The notes under the pieces are model-generated. The model worked only from the letters and a program-made list of their open reading frames with translations. It made no database searches and was not told where the DNA came from. Both the position numbers and the translations under genes were made by a program. A stretch of DNA of 36,915 nt from a virus. This document shows, piece after piece, positions 7,068-16,223 of the stretch (the stretch's first letter is position 1; each line of letters opens with the position of its first letter). The stretch covers positions 1 through 36,915 of IMG/VR virus record IMGVR_UViG_3300032323_001287; one strand, given 5' to 3'.

Positions 7068-10000
7068 TTATATTGTAGCTATGGCTCTAAAATCTCGTAT
7101 TAGAGGTACATATGAAGAATTAGTACCTGACATTAATATTTTAATTTGGAATCCCTGGAATTGTGGTAAATTTTTAGCGTTATATTCGTAAGAACCAAAA
7201 TCACCAAGAGCATTTGATGATAAAACATTTGTATCAGATAATCCGTTATTTAAAGAAGAATTTATCACATTTTTATTAACATCTAAATTAGTATAACCCG
7301 GGAACAACTCCCATAGGGGATTAGAATTTTGATCAGTTCTGAATAATCTATATAATACTCTTATGTCATTTGTAGAATGTCTATATGCATCGAATAGAAC
7401 TTTAAGATTATCTGAAGACTGTTCTAAAGTAACTATTTTACTCAAATAAATTGCTGCTGTTGGATCCGATGATGAAGTATTAACTCTAAAATCAGAAGCG
7501 TAATTTGTTACCTTAGAATTAATTCTATTACCTATTGTAATTAAATTAACTCTATCTAAATCTATAACAGGAGAAACCAAAGTATTATTAGTTGTCATGT
7601 CAATTTCTAGAGTAAATGACTTGGATCCAGGGAAATTGGATAAGTAAGCAGTTTCATTTACTTTTGAAGCAACTATTCTTGGAGAATCAAAATAATTTGT
7701 TTCATTCAAAGCAACACTCTCAAATCCTTGATCCAAGAAAGCAGTTAAAGATGAATCTGGAGTAGAACCGGAAAATGTTCTTGCTCTAGCAGAAACTGAT
7801 GTCCCTGATGGCAACATCAGTTGAATATTTGGCCTAATTGCATTAAAAGGAACATTTTGAGTAGCTTTTGGACTTCTTCTTGATCCAACCAGAGGAACAG
7901 TATCATACGAACCACAAGATTTACTAGAAGAGAAATATAATTCTGGGAAAGAATTTACGTTTAGAGAAGATCTATCAGTTATTGCTATTCCTGATATTCC
8001 TCCCTGGTTTATTTTGATATAATAAAAATCTAAATCATTTGGATATGTAGATTGATCTGCATCGGCCAAATTATGAGTTTTATTGATTCTATTTAAAGAA
8101 ACTCCAGATAGTTCGTACTTATAAACAAGATTTCCACTGGAATATGATCCAGAAATAGATCCACCAATATTTCTTTGAATACCTGTGATAGAATTAGTAG
8201 CGGTAACTACTCCGGTATACTTAATAATTTCATCTTCTATCAAAATATATCCAGGATTCAAAGTGCTTATGGGAATATTTTCAAAAGTTGTGAGTATTCC
8301 AACAGAACTTACTACTATTGCATCGGTAGAAGATGGGGATACGGAGGATGTTAATGTTACAGGTCTAACATCTGGTTCTATGCTACTCAATATCACATAG
8401 TCATTGTCTGCATACATGCCATGATTATTATGGGAAACTCGGAAATGAAGTCCATCTGATTTTACAGTTGAATATCTTACTGTAGCTCCAGATAAATTAC
8501 TTGTTCCAGAAACTCCGACATAATATAAAGAATCGGTGGAATTTTCGGTTATATTACCTTGAACTCTATCCAATACTAGAGAATTAAAAGCAGATATTAC
8601 ACCAACATTATTTGGAATAGTTAGAACTAAATTTTTGCCTCGGTTATCAGTATCCGAATAATCAATAGTTAACGCATCACCATAAGAGTAACCTGTTCCT
8701 CCAATAGCAACTGTAGCCGCTACAGCAACTCCTCCGGTAACTGTAAGATTTATTTTTGCTCCTACACCGTTTCCAGTTAACGTTATCAAATCCACATTGG
8801 AATAAGTTTTAGAAGAGGAAGTAAATGCTGTACCAACGTTTGTTATCGTTAGAGTACTTCCTATTCCAACAGCCCCACTAAGATTTTTAATTTTTGAAGA
8901 AAACTTAGTATTATTATTTTGCAACACCGTAGTTCCAGGAACTAGAGCTGCTTGTTCAACAGAAGTAAGACTTTTTGCAATACCGACCAATATAGATCTA
9001 GAAATAGTATCTATGGGATTTGGTCTTAAAGTTGCAATTTGTCTATTTCCAATATTTAATTCTGGATTGTAGAATCTTATTGTTGAGGTTCCTCTATAAA
9101 AATCCCCTCTATAAATCGTTAGTTTTAAATCTTCAAGTTGACTTGGATCCCAAGTAGCTCCATTTTGAGATTTAAACAATGATCCCAATAATGGTTGTTG
9201 AGAAACTAAAACCCTTTCTGATTCAACTCTGTTTATAGTTGAGCGATCAGTTTCTCCCATTCTGGAAATCCAAACAGTATATTCATCAGATGCGGATAAT
9301 AAAACAACGCAATAAGCTTGACCACCTTCACAATAAACGGGAGATGGGAATGTAAAAGTAGTGGGGGTTAAACTATCCTCTGAAACACTTACTTGAGATG
9401 GATCTAATATGACCTCACCAAAAGGAAGAATCTCTTGGGTTGGCAAACCAGTTTGCATTGTTCTGACTTGCATTGTAACTGGAAGATTTCTTGTATCCTT
9501 TGTTCTAAAAAATACATCTACTTTGGTGATAAAAATTCCCGGTCTATCAGTTACTTCAAATGATTGAGCTAAAGGATCTACCCATCTGGTCTGTCTTATA
9601 GTCCTATCGCTAAATGACGTGGAAGCGACAGTATTTGTTTCAGTTTCTCCTGTAGTTCTCGTATCCGATCTTGGTACTCTTTGAATAGTTGCATTTCTAA
9701 CTCTAAGAGTAGATTCTTCAACATTATTAATAGTTCCTGAAGCCGTGTAACTTGCTTCACCAGTACTTTCACTTGTACCCCCAACAGTAGTATTTTGTTC
9801 ACTAGTTGTTAGTACGAAAGTTTTAGTTCCAGTTTCAAATGAAGGTGTGGATGGTAATGTTGCATCTGGAATATAGAAAGATCCAATAAGAGTTCCCGCT
9901 TCATCACTAATAAGTCTCAAATTGCTAACTCTAGCAACAGCGCCACTCGTTTCACCACGTAATTGCATTCCACTAACAATGTATCCATAAAATCCAGATG

Positions 10001-13000
10001 CAGCTTGTAGTTCTAAACTTGCAGTATCTACATTAAGTAAAGAAGATGTGCTTGAATAGGAAATTGGAATATTTTCGTTAATATTATATGGATTTGTAAC
10101 AAAAACTTGCGTTGGGTTATTATATGGCCCATACTTGTGATTTAATTTAGCCAATCTGAATCTTATGGAAACCGTACCCAAAGTTCCAGAAACAGTTTCC
10201 CCTAAAGAAAATGTTCCACTTTGCATTTGTATTTCTATTAATTTAGGAATTATGTAATTACTGACAGCTACGTTATCAAAAAATGCATACAATCTAGTTC
10301 TGGGTTTAAGTCTTCTACCTATGAATTCTATATTTCTAGAACGCATTGTATGAATAACATCAGTAGAAACAACTCTATCACCAAGATTAGTTGTATCAAT
10401 TCGTTCTCCCACTCTATATTGAATACCTTGTCTACTTTGATTTGTTGTTGTTAATGTAGTTACATTATTAAAATTAATAAAGCTATCTCTTAAATTTGTT
10501 GTAGTAGTAATTGGAATGCCTCTTCCCCCTTGGAAACCACCTCTAGATTCAGAGCTAGAAAGAGTATCTGTTCCTGTTTGAATACGACCAACAAATGAAG
10601 TATTTGTTGTGGTTGTTCCGGTCCAAGTAGTCTCCCATGAACCCCAATCAATAGGAGATAATCCAGTATTAGTATCTACTCCGAGAGACTGAACTGCGCT
10701 ACTATAACTACCCTCTATGTCTATGTCTCTTCTACTTCTTCTAGTTTCTACCCAAGTATCCGTTGCAGGATTTAATTCTATTACTCCAACCCAATTAACT
10801 ACATTGAATGGATTTACATTTTCAGATCTAGTAGCAAATCTATTCTGTAACCAAACAACATCGTTATACTTTAAACAAACAACATCTCCAACTTTAACTG
10901 AATTTGGTGACCCCAAATCACTAACAAATCGTAAATCCGCATTTGGATTAGAAGTATTTGCAACTCCAATAACTGCTTCAGATCCAAGTAGTAAATCAAC
11001 GGAACTAGTGTAGTGTTGAGGTCTAACGACACCCTCAACGGTATCTATACTACATCTATGGAGAGAATCTCCCAGAGAACCAGATAGATTTGTTTTAAAG
11101 TTGTCTACTAAAAATCCAGATTTAAATCTATCTAATCCAGTTGTAGCATCTCTTATAACTAAATTCCTAGTTTCAGTTTCTAATAGACTTAATGAACTAT
11201 AATATTCTACATTTTTTATCCTATCTTCTAATAGAGATATATCCTTCATTCTATATCTCTTATGACTTACCAATTTAACTTTAATTTGTTCAATGTTATA
11301 AACATATGGCGGTAAAGTTATTGTAGCAACTTCCATACCTCCATCAACTGGATCTGGAGTTACTGGTGATATAGAAGGAACACCTTTTGTTAGTATAAAT
11401 TCTCCAGTTCTATCTAAATAGAGTCTATCAATTCTTCCAAGATAATAATTGTAAGATAGATTTAAATTTTTATTTTTTGCTAAAATGTATGAAGATGAAT
11501 TAGTAACAGAGGAAAAAGTCCTTGCATTCCACTCAAATGGTGAAAATGTATTTGTACTAGGATCATACGGCACTACTCTTGGACGAAGATCAATTAAGTC
11601 TGTAACATTATTTCCATCAAAAGATATTTTATCATTAGTAAATCTATTAATATCATAAGAATTTGATACAACTAAATTTCCTTCGTCTGAAGGATTTATA
11701 TAATAGTAATTATATACTATTTTTAATTTTTTAGAAGGCGGCGTTGCAGAAGATTTTCTTTCAATATAAGAGTAATTTACAATATCTTTTTCTTGTCCAG
11801 AATTAAAAATAAAATCATTGACAATATCTCTATCACCTCCCACCAAGTAGTCAACATTTGCTACTAGGTTTGATTCCAAAAATGTAACTTTTTCGTCTGG
11901 TATAAAAGAATTCTCATTTACATAAACAAAATCAACTCTATTGCTACCATTATTGGAAACTAACATTGCTCTAGCATTACTAGAGGATCCATATATAATT
12001 TCGCCAGTTATCGTATTTAAAATATTTGTGTTTAAATTCTTTATTTGTAATTTTGGTAAATCTGGCTCATTTGTGTCATTTGATTCAAAAATTGCAATAA
12101 TTTCAGTGACATCTGGTACTTGTAAGGAAATTTTATCGTCTTGAACTCTTGTACCATAAATTGTACTATAAGTTAAACCATCGTTTAAAGAAGTATTTCC
12201 TACACCAGAACCTATCAATGAGGATCTAGTAATATTTAAAACTCCGGCTCTTTTATGAACTTTTCTTCTTGGTTTTAAATTTTGTTTTTTAAGAGTTGCT
12301 ATTAAAGTTGCGGATCCACTAGCCACACTCAAATCTACAAAAGTTACAGTTCTTCCAGCAGTAATAGTAAATTTAGTTTCATCTAATGGTTCAATTGTAC
12401 CATTAGAATAAATTATTGTATAATCTTCTTCATCAAAAGGTTCGGCTGTTATAGTAGTATCAGACTCTAAAGTAACTGTAAAACTATTTGATGAAATGGT
12501 TACGGGGTATGATTTTCTAAAAATTAAATTTCCAGAACTAAGATCTACAGAAGATATATTTCTATGTTCTAATTTTTCATATAAGTAAGCTTCTCTAGAA
12601 TTCAATATTCTAGGGACAACTTTAAAAACTTCATTAGATGAAACTTGCGTGGTTGGAAGTGTTCCAGAACAAACATTAGCAACACTTGTAGTAGCTTCGA
12701 CTATGATTGATCTAGATGATGCATTTACAGTTGTTACTCTATTGTAAGTTGGTAAAATTTCTCCAGGTTTAGTATAAGAAATTATGTCTCCAGTTTGAAT
12801 TCCTACACCAAAGTTTATATTTGAAGTTGTTATGGTACTTATTCCGGAATTAGCAGTAGATATAGTAAATCCAGAAGTAACTGGAGCTAATAAAATATTT
12901 TGATTTAATATTGTATCTGCCGTAAAAATATTACCAGATAAACCAGTACCAGTTATTTGGTGTACATCAGATATCGAATAATCATTTACTTTACTGATAA

Positions 13001-14594
13001 TTCTAGTGTTTTCAACTCCATTTATTATTATTGCTTCTTGTAATGAAAATTTTCCTGTAGTTTGATATAAAACTAATTCATTAGTATTGGAAGTATTTTT
13101 AGCTAGAAATCCCGTTGCTCCACTATTTTTTCCTTCAATATAAGCAGGAGCAGATAGAGTAATTGTTGTATTTAAATTTAAATATGTGTAAGTTTGGATA
13201 TCATATAAAACACTCTCAAAAACTGATCCATTATTGACATATGCGGAGTTTTTTAATTTTAAATCATAAATTCTTGCTAAACCAACTTGAATTCCAGAAG
13301 CTGTTCCTTGGGTACTAGTGCGATTTGAAAATAATCTAACTTGGCTAGTAGTACCAAACCCAACATTTGTAGTTCCATATACATTATTTAATTCAAGTTG
13401 ATTTCCCAAATTTATAGTTACAGAAGTATTATTATTTGAAGCAGTAGTTCTTGGTTTATCAACATCTAAATTTATTGTACTAATGGTTTCTACCTCATAT
13501 CCCCTAACATAAGCTTTACCAGGAGATACTTGCAAATTAAATAAATTATCACTAGGGACGTTACCTTGTGTTGTTAATTGAGTAAAATTGAATACTCCGT
13601 TATTACCAATTCCGTTGTTTAAAGATTCTTTAGCGGTTACTGTGAATGGTTTTATATAATAATCTCCAGATTCATCATATGTCCTCCTGGCCATTATATC
13701 AGTTATTAATTTATCTAATTCTATTTTTTTAACAAATCTGGATAAAATTCCATTTTCAATCCTCATCAATTCTACAAAACTTTCATCGTTAAAATCATCT
13801 AAAGATTTTTTAGCCAAAGTTGTAGATATTTTTAATCTGTCAGCTCCTGGAGCAGCAAAATTGGAAAATCCTCTAGCATTATCAAAAAGATCTTGATTAG
13901 ATTGTGACGCTACAGAAATTTCTTCATTTATATTAAGTCCTACTCTATATGAAGGAGTATTACCATACTGATCTAATATCAAAGTCTCTGCAAAAACATC
14001 TACAAAAAATCCTCTGATAAAATAAACTCCATTCTCTATTTTAGCTGCGGATCCAGTGGCTGCAGCATCGTTAATAATACATGTTGCAAAGGTTGAGTCT
14101 TGCCTTATACTACCAACTCCATAGTCAATGGTTTCTACGGATACTAAATCCTCTCCATCTTGAAACACAGATGTAGTGAAGTCTCCTTCACCGGAACTTT
14201 GATATTTTACATACAAAGTATAATTATTATTCTCGGATTCTAAGTCGGATATTACTCTTTCTACTTTTGCAACAACTCCACTAATAGAACCTCTTATTTG
14301 TTTTCCGACAAAATTTGAAATATAAACCGATACTGGCAATCCTAAATGACTGGGATCAATCTGAACGCAAGTATATTCCGAATCATAAGCAATATTTCCT
14401 GGAATTACAACCGCACCTTCTTTTAAGAAATGTTTTCCAAACTTTTCAACCTGGTCTTGGAGAATAGTTTGTAAAGTTGTTAATTCTCTTGCTTGTATAG
14501 GAGTTCCTGGCTTGAATAATACCCTTTGATAATTTTTAGTTGGATCAAAATCATCAAAATATGGAGATGTGTTAAGGTTGGTATTTTGTGCCAT
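7068..14594 (-). CDS. DUF4815-type giant virion structural protein (2508 aa)
   Basis: The N-terminus (MAQNTNLNTSPYFDDFDPTK, LFKPGTPIQARELTTLQTIL, FGKHFLKEGAV) is a clear DUF4815 start, a family of large baseplate or tail-appendage proteins in marine T4-like and other large phages. Further blocks typical of that family are GFLVDNFKTNLSG (about residue 1160) and RWVDPLAQSFEV (about 1670). The C-terminal third is mixed beta modules, including an IEDEIIKYTG...QRNIGG unit and one GxGY unit (AIGGTGYSYGDALTID) like those of the neighbouring giant protein. TGGAG lies about 12 bases before the ATG, and the stop of the gp8-like gene lies 6 bases before it, so it belongs to the wedge operon. By position it is where T4 carries genes 9 and 10, but homology to those is not evident by eye. 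It is probably a baseplate-peripheral, fibre-attachment component. Confidence 0.85.
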   Translation of the reverse strand: MAQNTNLNTSPYFDDFDPTKNYQRVLFKPGTPIQARELTTLQTILQDQVEKFGKHFLKEGAVVIPGNIAYDSEYTCVQIDPSHLGLPVSVYISNFVGKQIRGSISGVVAKVERVISDLESENNNYTLYVKYQSSGEGDFTTSVFQDGEDLVSVETIDYGVGSIRQDSTFATCIINDAAATGSAAKIENGVYFIRGFFVDVFAETLILDQYGNTPSYRVGLNINEEISVASQSNQDLFDNARGFSNFAAPGADRLKISTTLAKKSLDDFNDESFVELMRIENGILSRFVKKIELDKLITDIMARRTYDESGDYYIKPFTVTAKESLNNGIGNNGVFNFTQLTTQGNVPSDNLFNLQVSPGKAYVRGYEVETISTINLDVDKPRTTASNNNTSVTINLGNQLELNNVYGTTNVGFGTTSQVRLFSNRTSTQGTASGIQVGLARIYDLKLKNSAYVNNGSVFESVLYDIQTYTYLNLNTTITLSAPAYIEGKNSGATGFLAKNTSNTNELVLYQTTGKFSLQEAIIINGVENTRIISKVNDYSISDVHQITGTGLSGNIFTADTILNQNILLAPVTSGFTISTANSGISTITTSNINFGVGIQTGDIISYTKPGEILPTYNRVTTVNASSRSIIVEATTSVANVCSGTLPTTQVSSNEVFKVVPRILNSREAYLYEKLEHRNISSVDLSSGNLIFRKSYPVTISSNSFTVTLESDTTITAEPFDEEDYTIIYSNGTIEPLDETKFTITAGRTVTFVDLSVASGSATLIATLKKQNLKPRRKVHKRAGVLNITRSSLIGSGVGNTSLNDGLTYSTIYGTRVQDDKISLQVPDVTEIIAIFESNDTNEPDLPKLQIKNLNTNILNTITGEIIYGSSSNARAMLVSNNGSNRVDFVYVNENSFIPDEKVTFLESNLVANVDYLVGGDRDIVNDFIFNSGQEKDIVNYSYIERKSSATPPSKKLKIVYNYYYINPSDEGNLVVSNSYDINRFTNDKISFDGNNVTDLIDLRPRVVPYDPSTNTFSPFEWNARTFSSVTNSSSYILAKNKNLNLSYNYYLGRIDRLYLDRTGEFILTKGVPSISPVTPDPVDGGMEVATITLPPYVYNIEQIKVKLVSHKRYRMKDISLLEDRIKNVEYYSSLSLLETETRNLVIRDATTGLDRFKSGFLVDNFKTNLSGSLGDSLHRCSIDTVEGVVRPQHYTSSVDLLLGSEAVIGVANTSNPNADLRFVSDLGSPNSVKVGDVVCLKYNDVVWLQNRFATRSENVNPFNVVNWVGVIELNPATDTWVETRRSRRDIDIEGSYSSAVQSLGVDTNTGLSPIDWGSWETTWTGTTTTNTSFVGRIQTGTDTLSSSESRGGFQGGRGIPITTTTNLRDSFINFNNVTTLTTTNQSRQGIQYRVGERIDTTNLGDRVVSTDVIHTMRSRNIEFIGRRLKPRTRLYAFFDNVAVSNYIIPKLIEIQMQSGTFSLGETVSGTLGTVSIRFRLAKLNHKYGPYNNPTQVFVTNPYNINENIPISYSSTSSLLNVDTASLELQAASGFYGYIVSGMQLRGETSGAVARVSNLRLISDEAGTLIGSFYIPDATLPSTPSFETGTKTFVLTTSEQNTTVGGTSESTGEASYTASGTINNVEESTLRVRNATIQRVPRSDTRTTGETETNTVASTSFSDRTIRQTRWVDPLAQSFEVTDRPGIFITKVDVFFRTKDTRNLPVTMQVRTMQTGLPTQEILPFGEVILDPSQVSVSEDSLTPTTFTFPSPVYCEGGQAYCVVLLSASDEYTVWISRMGETDRSTINRVESERVLVSQQPLLGSLFKSQNGATWDPSQLEDLKLTIYRGDFYRGTSTIRFYNPELNIGNRQIATLRPNPIDTISRSILVGIAKSLTSVEQAALVPGTTVLQNNNTKFSSKIKNLSGAVGIGSTLTITNVGTAFTSSSKTYSNVDLITLTGNGVGAKINLTVTGGVAVAATVAIGGTGYSYGDALTIDYSDTDNRGKNLVLTIPNNVGVISAFNSLVLDRVQGNITENSTDSLYYVGVSGTSNLSGATVRYSTVKSDGLHFRVSHNNHGMYADNDYVILSSIEPDVRPVTLTSSVSPSSTDAIVVSSVGILTTFENIPISTLNPGYILIEDEIIKYTGVVTATNSITGIQRNIGGSISGSYSSGNLVYKYELSGVSLNRINKTHNLADADQSTYPNDLDFYYIKINQGGISGIAITDRSSLNVNSFPELYFSSSKSCGSYDTVPLVGSRRSPKATQNVPFNAIRPNIQLMLPSGTSVSARARTFSGSTPDSSLTAFLDQGFESVALNETNYFDSPRIVASKVNETAYLSNFPGSKSFTLEIDMTTNNTLVSPVIDLDRVNLITIGNRINSKVTNYASDFRVNTSSSDPTAAIYLSKIVTLEQSSDNLKVLFDAYRHSTNDIRVLYRLFRTDQNSNPLWELFPGYTNLDVNKNVINSSLNNGLSDTNVLSSNALGDFGSYEYNAKNLPQFQGFQIKILMSGTNSSYVPLIRDFRAIATI

Positions 14595-14600
14595 TTTATT

Positions 14601-16196
14601 TTAGAACTCCAGTATAACTTTAATGTCTTCCTTTTGGTTTGCTGATCTTGGAATTGGCGCCCTGTTATCTATGTATATTATTTCTCCGGATTTTACGTTA
14701 TATTCTGCAGAGGAAATTCCGGAAACAAAATTCAAACCTAACTGATATATTCTATTATTTATTGTAGTAGTAATACCATTAAATCCAGTGTCTATAGATA
14801 GAGCAGGACCAATAATAGAACTGCAATTAATTGTTATTCCATATCCAGAAACTGGAGTTGATGTAAATGGAGTTATTTTAAAACCAGATTCACTTGAAGC
14901 TAATCCAGTTGGTTGATAGTATTTTAATACTCCAGTGATAGGATCCCAAGAAGCCACATATCCAACAGCAGTTGACCCTAATCCTACTGTTTGTTTGATA
15001 ACCGAATCTACCGCATACGTAGTATTTGTCGTAACTCCCGCTAACTTTAGAGCTTTAAGTCCACTAGCTAAAGATATATTTAAAAGTTCAACACTACTAT
15101 TAAGAACCGTAGGATTTCTGATTATTCCTACTCTAGCAAAATCATTTCCAATAATAATATCTGGATTTGAATCTAAGGTTTCGTATCTAGAATATAAAAG
15201 AACTCTATATGCTCCCAATTCTCTGTAAACATCATATCCATGACCACCTTTGGGTGGAATAATTACGTTAAAACTTGATTTTGATGTAGTTCCGATACCA
15301 GTATTACTTAATTTACTTAAAGGTCCATTTATTTCACTTCCTGGAGCTCCTGGATAAAACTCTACAGTACCATAAGTGTAATCTGTACCTCCTTCGGTAA
15401 CAAAAATTTCAGAAACTTTTCCAAAAGAATCAATAGTGATAGTTGCTTTACCATCTTTACCATCACCTAATATTGGAACATTGGAAAATGAAGTTGAAAT
15501 TGGTTGATAGTTACTTCCTCTATTATTAATTAAAATAACTTCAATTTTCCCATCAATAGAATTATTTTTGGTAGCAACTGTTTCTCCGGTGACTCCCCAA
15601 TCTTCAGGAACTGGTATATATTCAATTGAATCAAACTTTATTATTTCTGATGGTTTTATTGTATAAAGATATTTCCACAAATATCCATCACCACTCGATC
15701 CTGCAGTTCTTGGTTCAAGATCAATAAAAGTTGGTTGATCATAAGATGGTCTGCCTTTTGGATTTTCTGGGTCAGTTCCATTTTGTAAACAAATATAAAC
15801 TCTAAGATCTTCATTTACAATATAATAATTTGCTTCATATAGACTTGTGTTACCCGTAACAGGAGTAGGATTGTATACATTATAATCATGCCTATACATT
15901 TCATAAGTATTACCACTAACCCATTGAACTTTTCTTACTAGTCTTCTTACATCTTGACTGGTAATTTGTTTCATTGCAATGATACTTTCTTTTATTTGAT
16001 ACTCTTCTTTAAATCCATCTAGAGGCGAAGGAGTATTATTTATCCAAATTGGAGACCCTCCAGATTGAACGCTAGTTGAATTTGGTAATCCAATAAAAGT
16101 ATAATATTTATTAGTAGTATCTCCCACACCAGAAACACTTTTTACAAAGTTTTCTGCATTTAAAATCCTAAATTGGTCAGATATGATGGCAGGCAT
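14601..16196 (-). CDS. 8: Baseplate wedge subunit, gp8-like (531 aa)
   Basis: The N-terminus MPAIISDQFRILNAENFVKS and the segments YIVNEDLRVYICLQNG, DQPTFIDLEPRT and GDGYLWKYLYTIKPSE are characteristic of the gp8 baseplate wedge protein of marine T4-like phages. At 531 residues it is longer than T4 gp8 (334), with an added C-terminal beta region containing GxGY-like units (NNRGSNYQPIS, TEGGTDYTYGTVEF). In T4, gp8 joins gp6, gp7, gp10, gp11, gp25 and gp53 to form the wedge. Here the gene follows the giant gene at the same relative place (6, large protein, 8). The ATG lies 22 bases after the giant gene's stop, and an ACTAAATA late-promoter-like octamer sits between them, so it may also be transcribed on its own. 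Confidence 0.85.
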   Translation of the reverse strand: MPAIISDQFRILNAENFVKSVSGVGDTTNKYYTFIGLPNSTSVQSGGSPIWINNTPSPLDGFKEEYQIKESIIAMKQITSQDVRRLVRKVQWVSGNTYEMYRHDYNVYNPTPVTGNTSLYEANYYIVNEDLRVYICLQNGTDPENPKGRPSYDQPTFIDLEPRTAGSSGDGYLWKYLYTIKPSEIIKFDSIEYIPVPEDWGVTGETVATKNNSIDGKIEVILINNRGSNYQPISTSFSNVPILGDGKDGKATITIDSFGKVSEIFVTEGGTDYTYGTVEFYPGAPGSEINGPLSKLSNTGIGTTSKSSFNVIIPPKGGHGYDVYRELGAYRVLLYSRYETLDSNPDIIIGNDFARVGIIRNPTVLNSSVELLNISLASGLKALKLAGVTTNTTYAVDSVIKQTVGLGSTAVGYVASWDPITGVLKYYQPTGLASSESGFKITPFTSTPVSGYGITINCSSIIGPALSIDTGFNGITTTINNRIYQLGLNFVSGISSAEYNVKSGEIIYIDNRAPIPRSANQKEDIKVILEF

Positions 16197-16215
16197 TTTA
16201 ATTTAGACTTTTTTT

Positions 16216-16223
16216 TATTTAGT
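16216..16223 (-). promoter_or_regulatory. Possible late promoter variant (ACTAAATA)
   Basis: ACTAAATA differs from TATAAATA at the first two positions only and lies 20 bases before the gp8-like ATG. The upstream TAA stop (16221-16219) again occupies bases 3-5. Two more CTAAATA sites occur at gene starts (33350-33357, 34425-34432), which raises the chance that it is functional. Confidence 0.45.

Noticed and set aside
7065-7072. TATAAAAT on the minus strand as a late promoter for the 71-aa gene
   Set aside because: It overlaps the ATG itself, so a transcript starting 6 bases downstream would lack the start codon; it also does not match TATAAATA.
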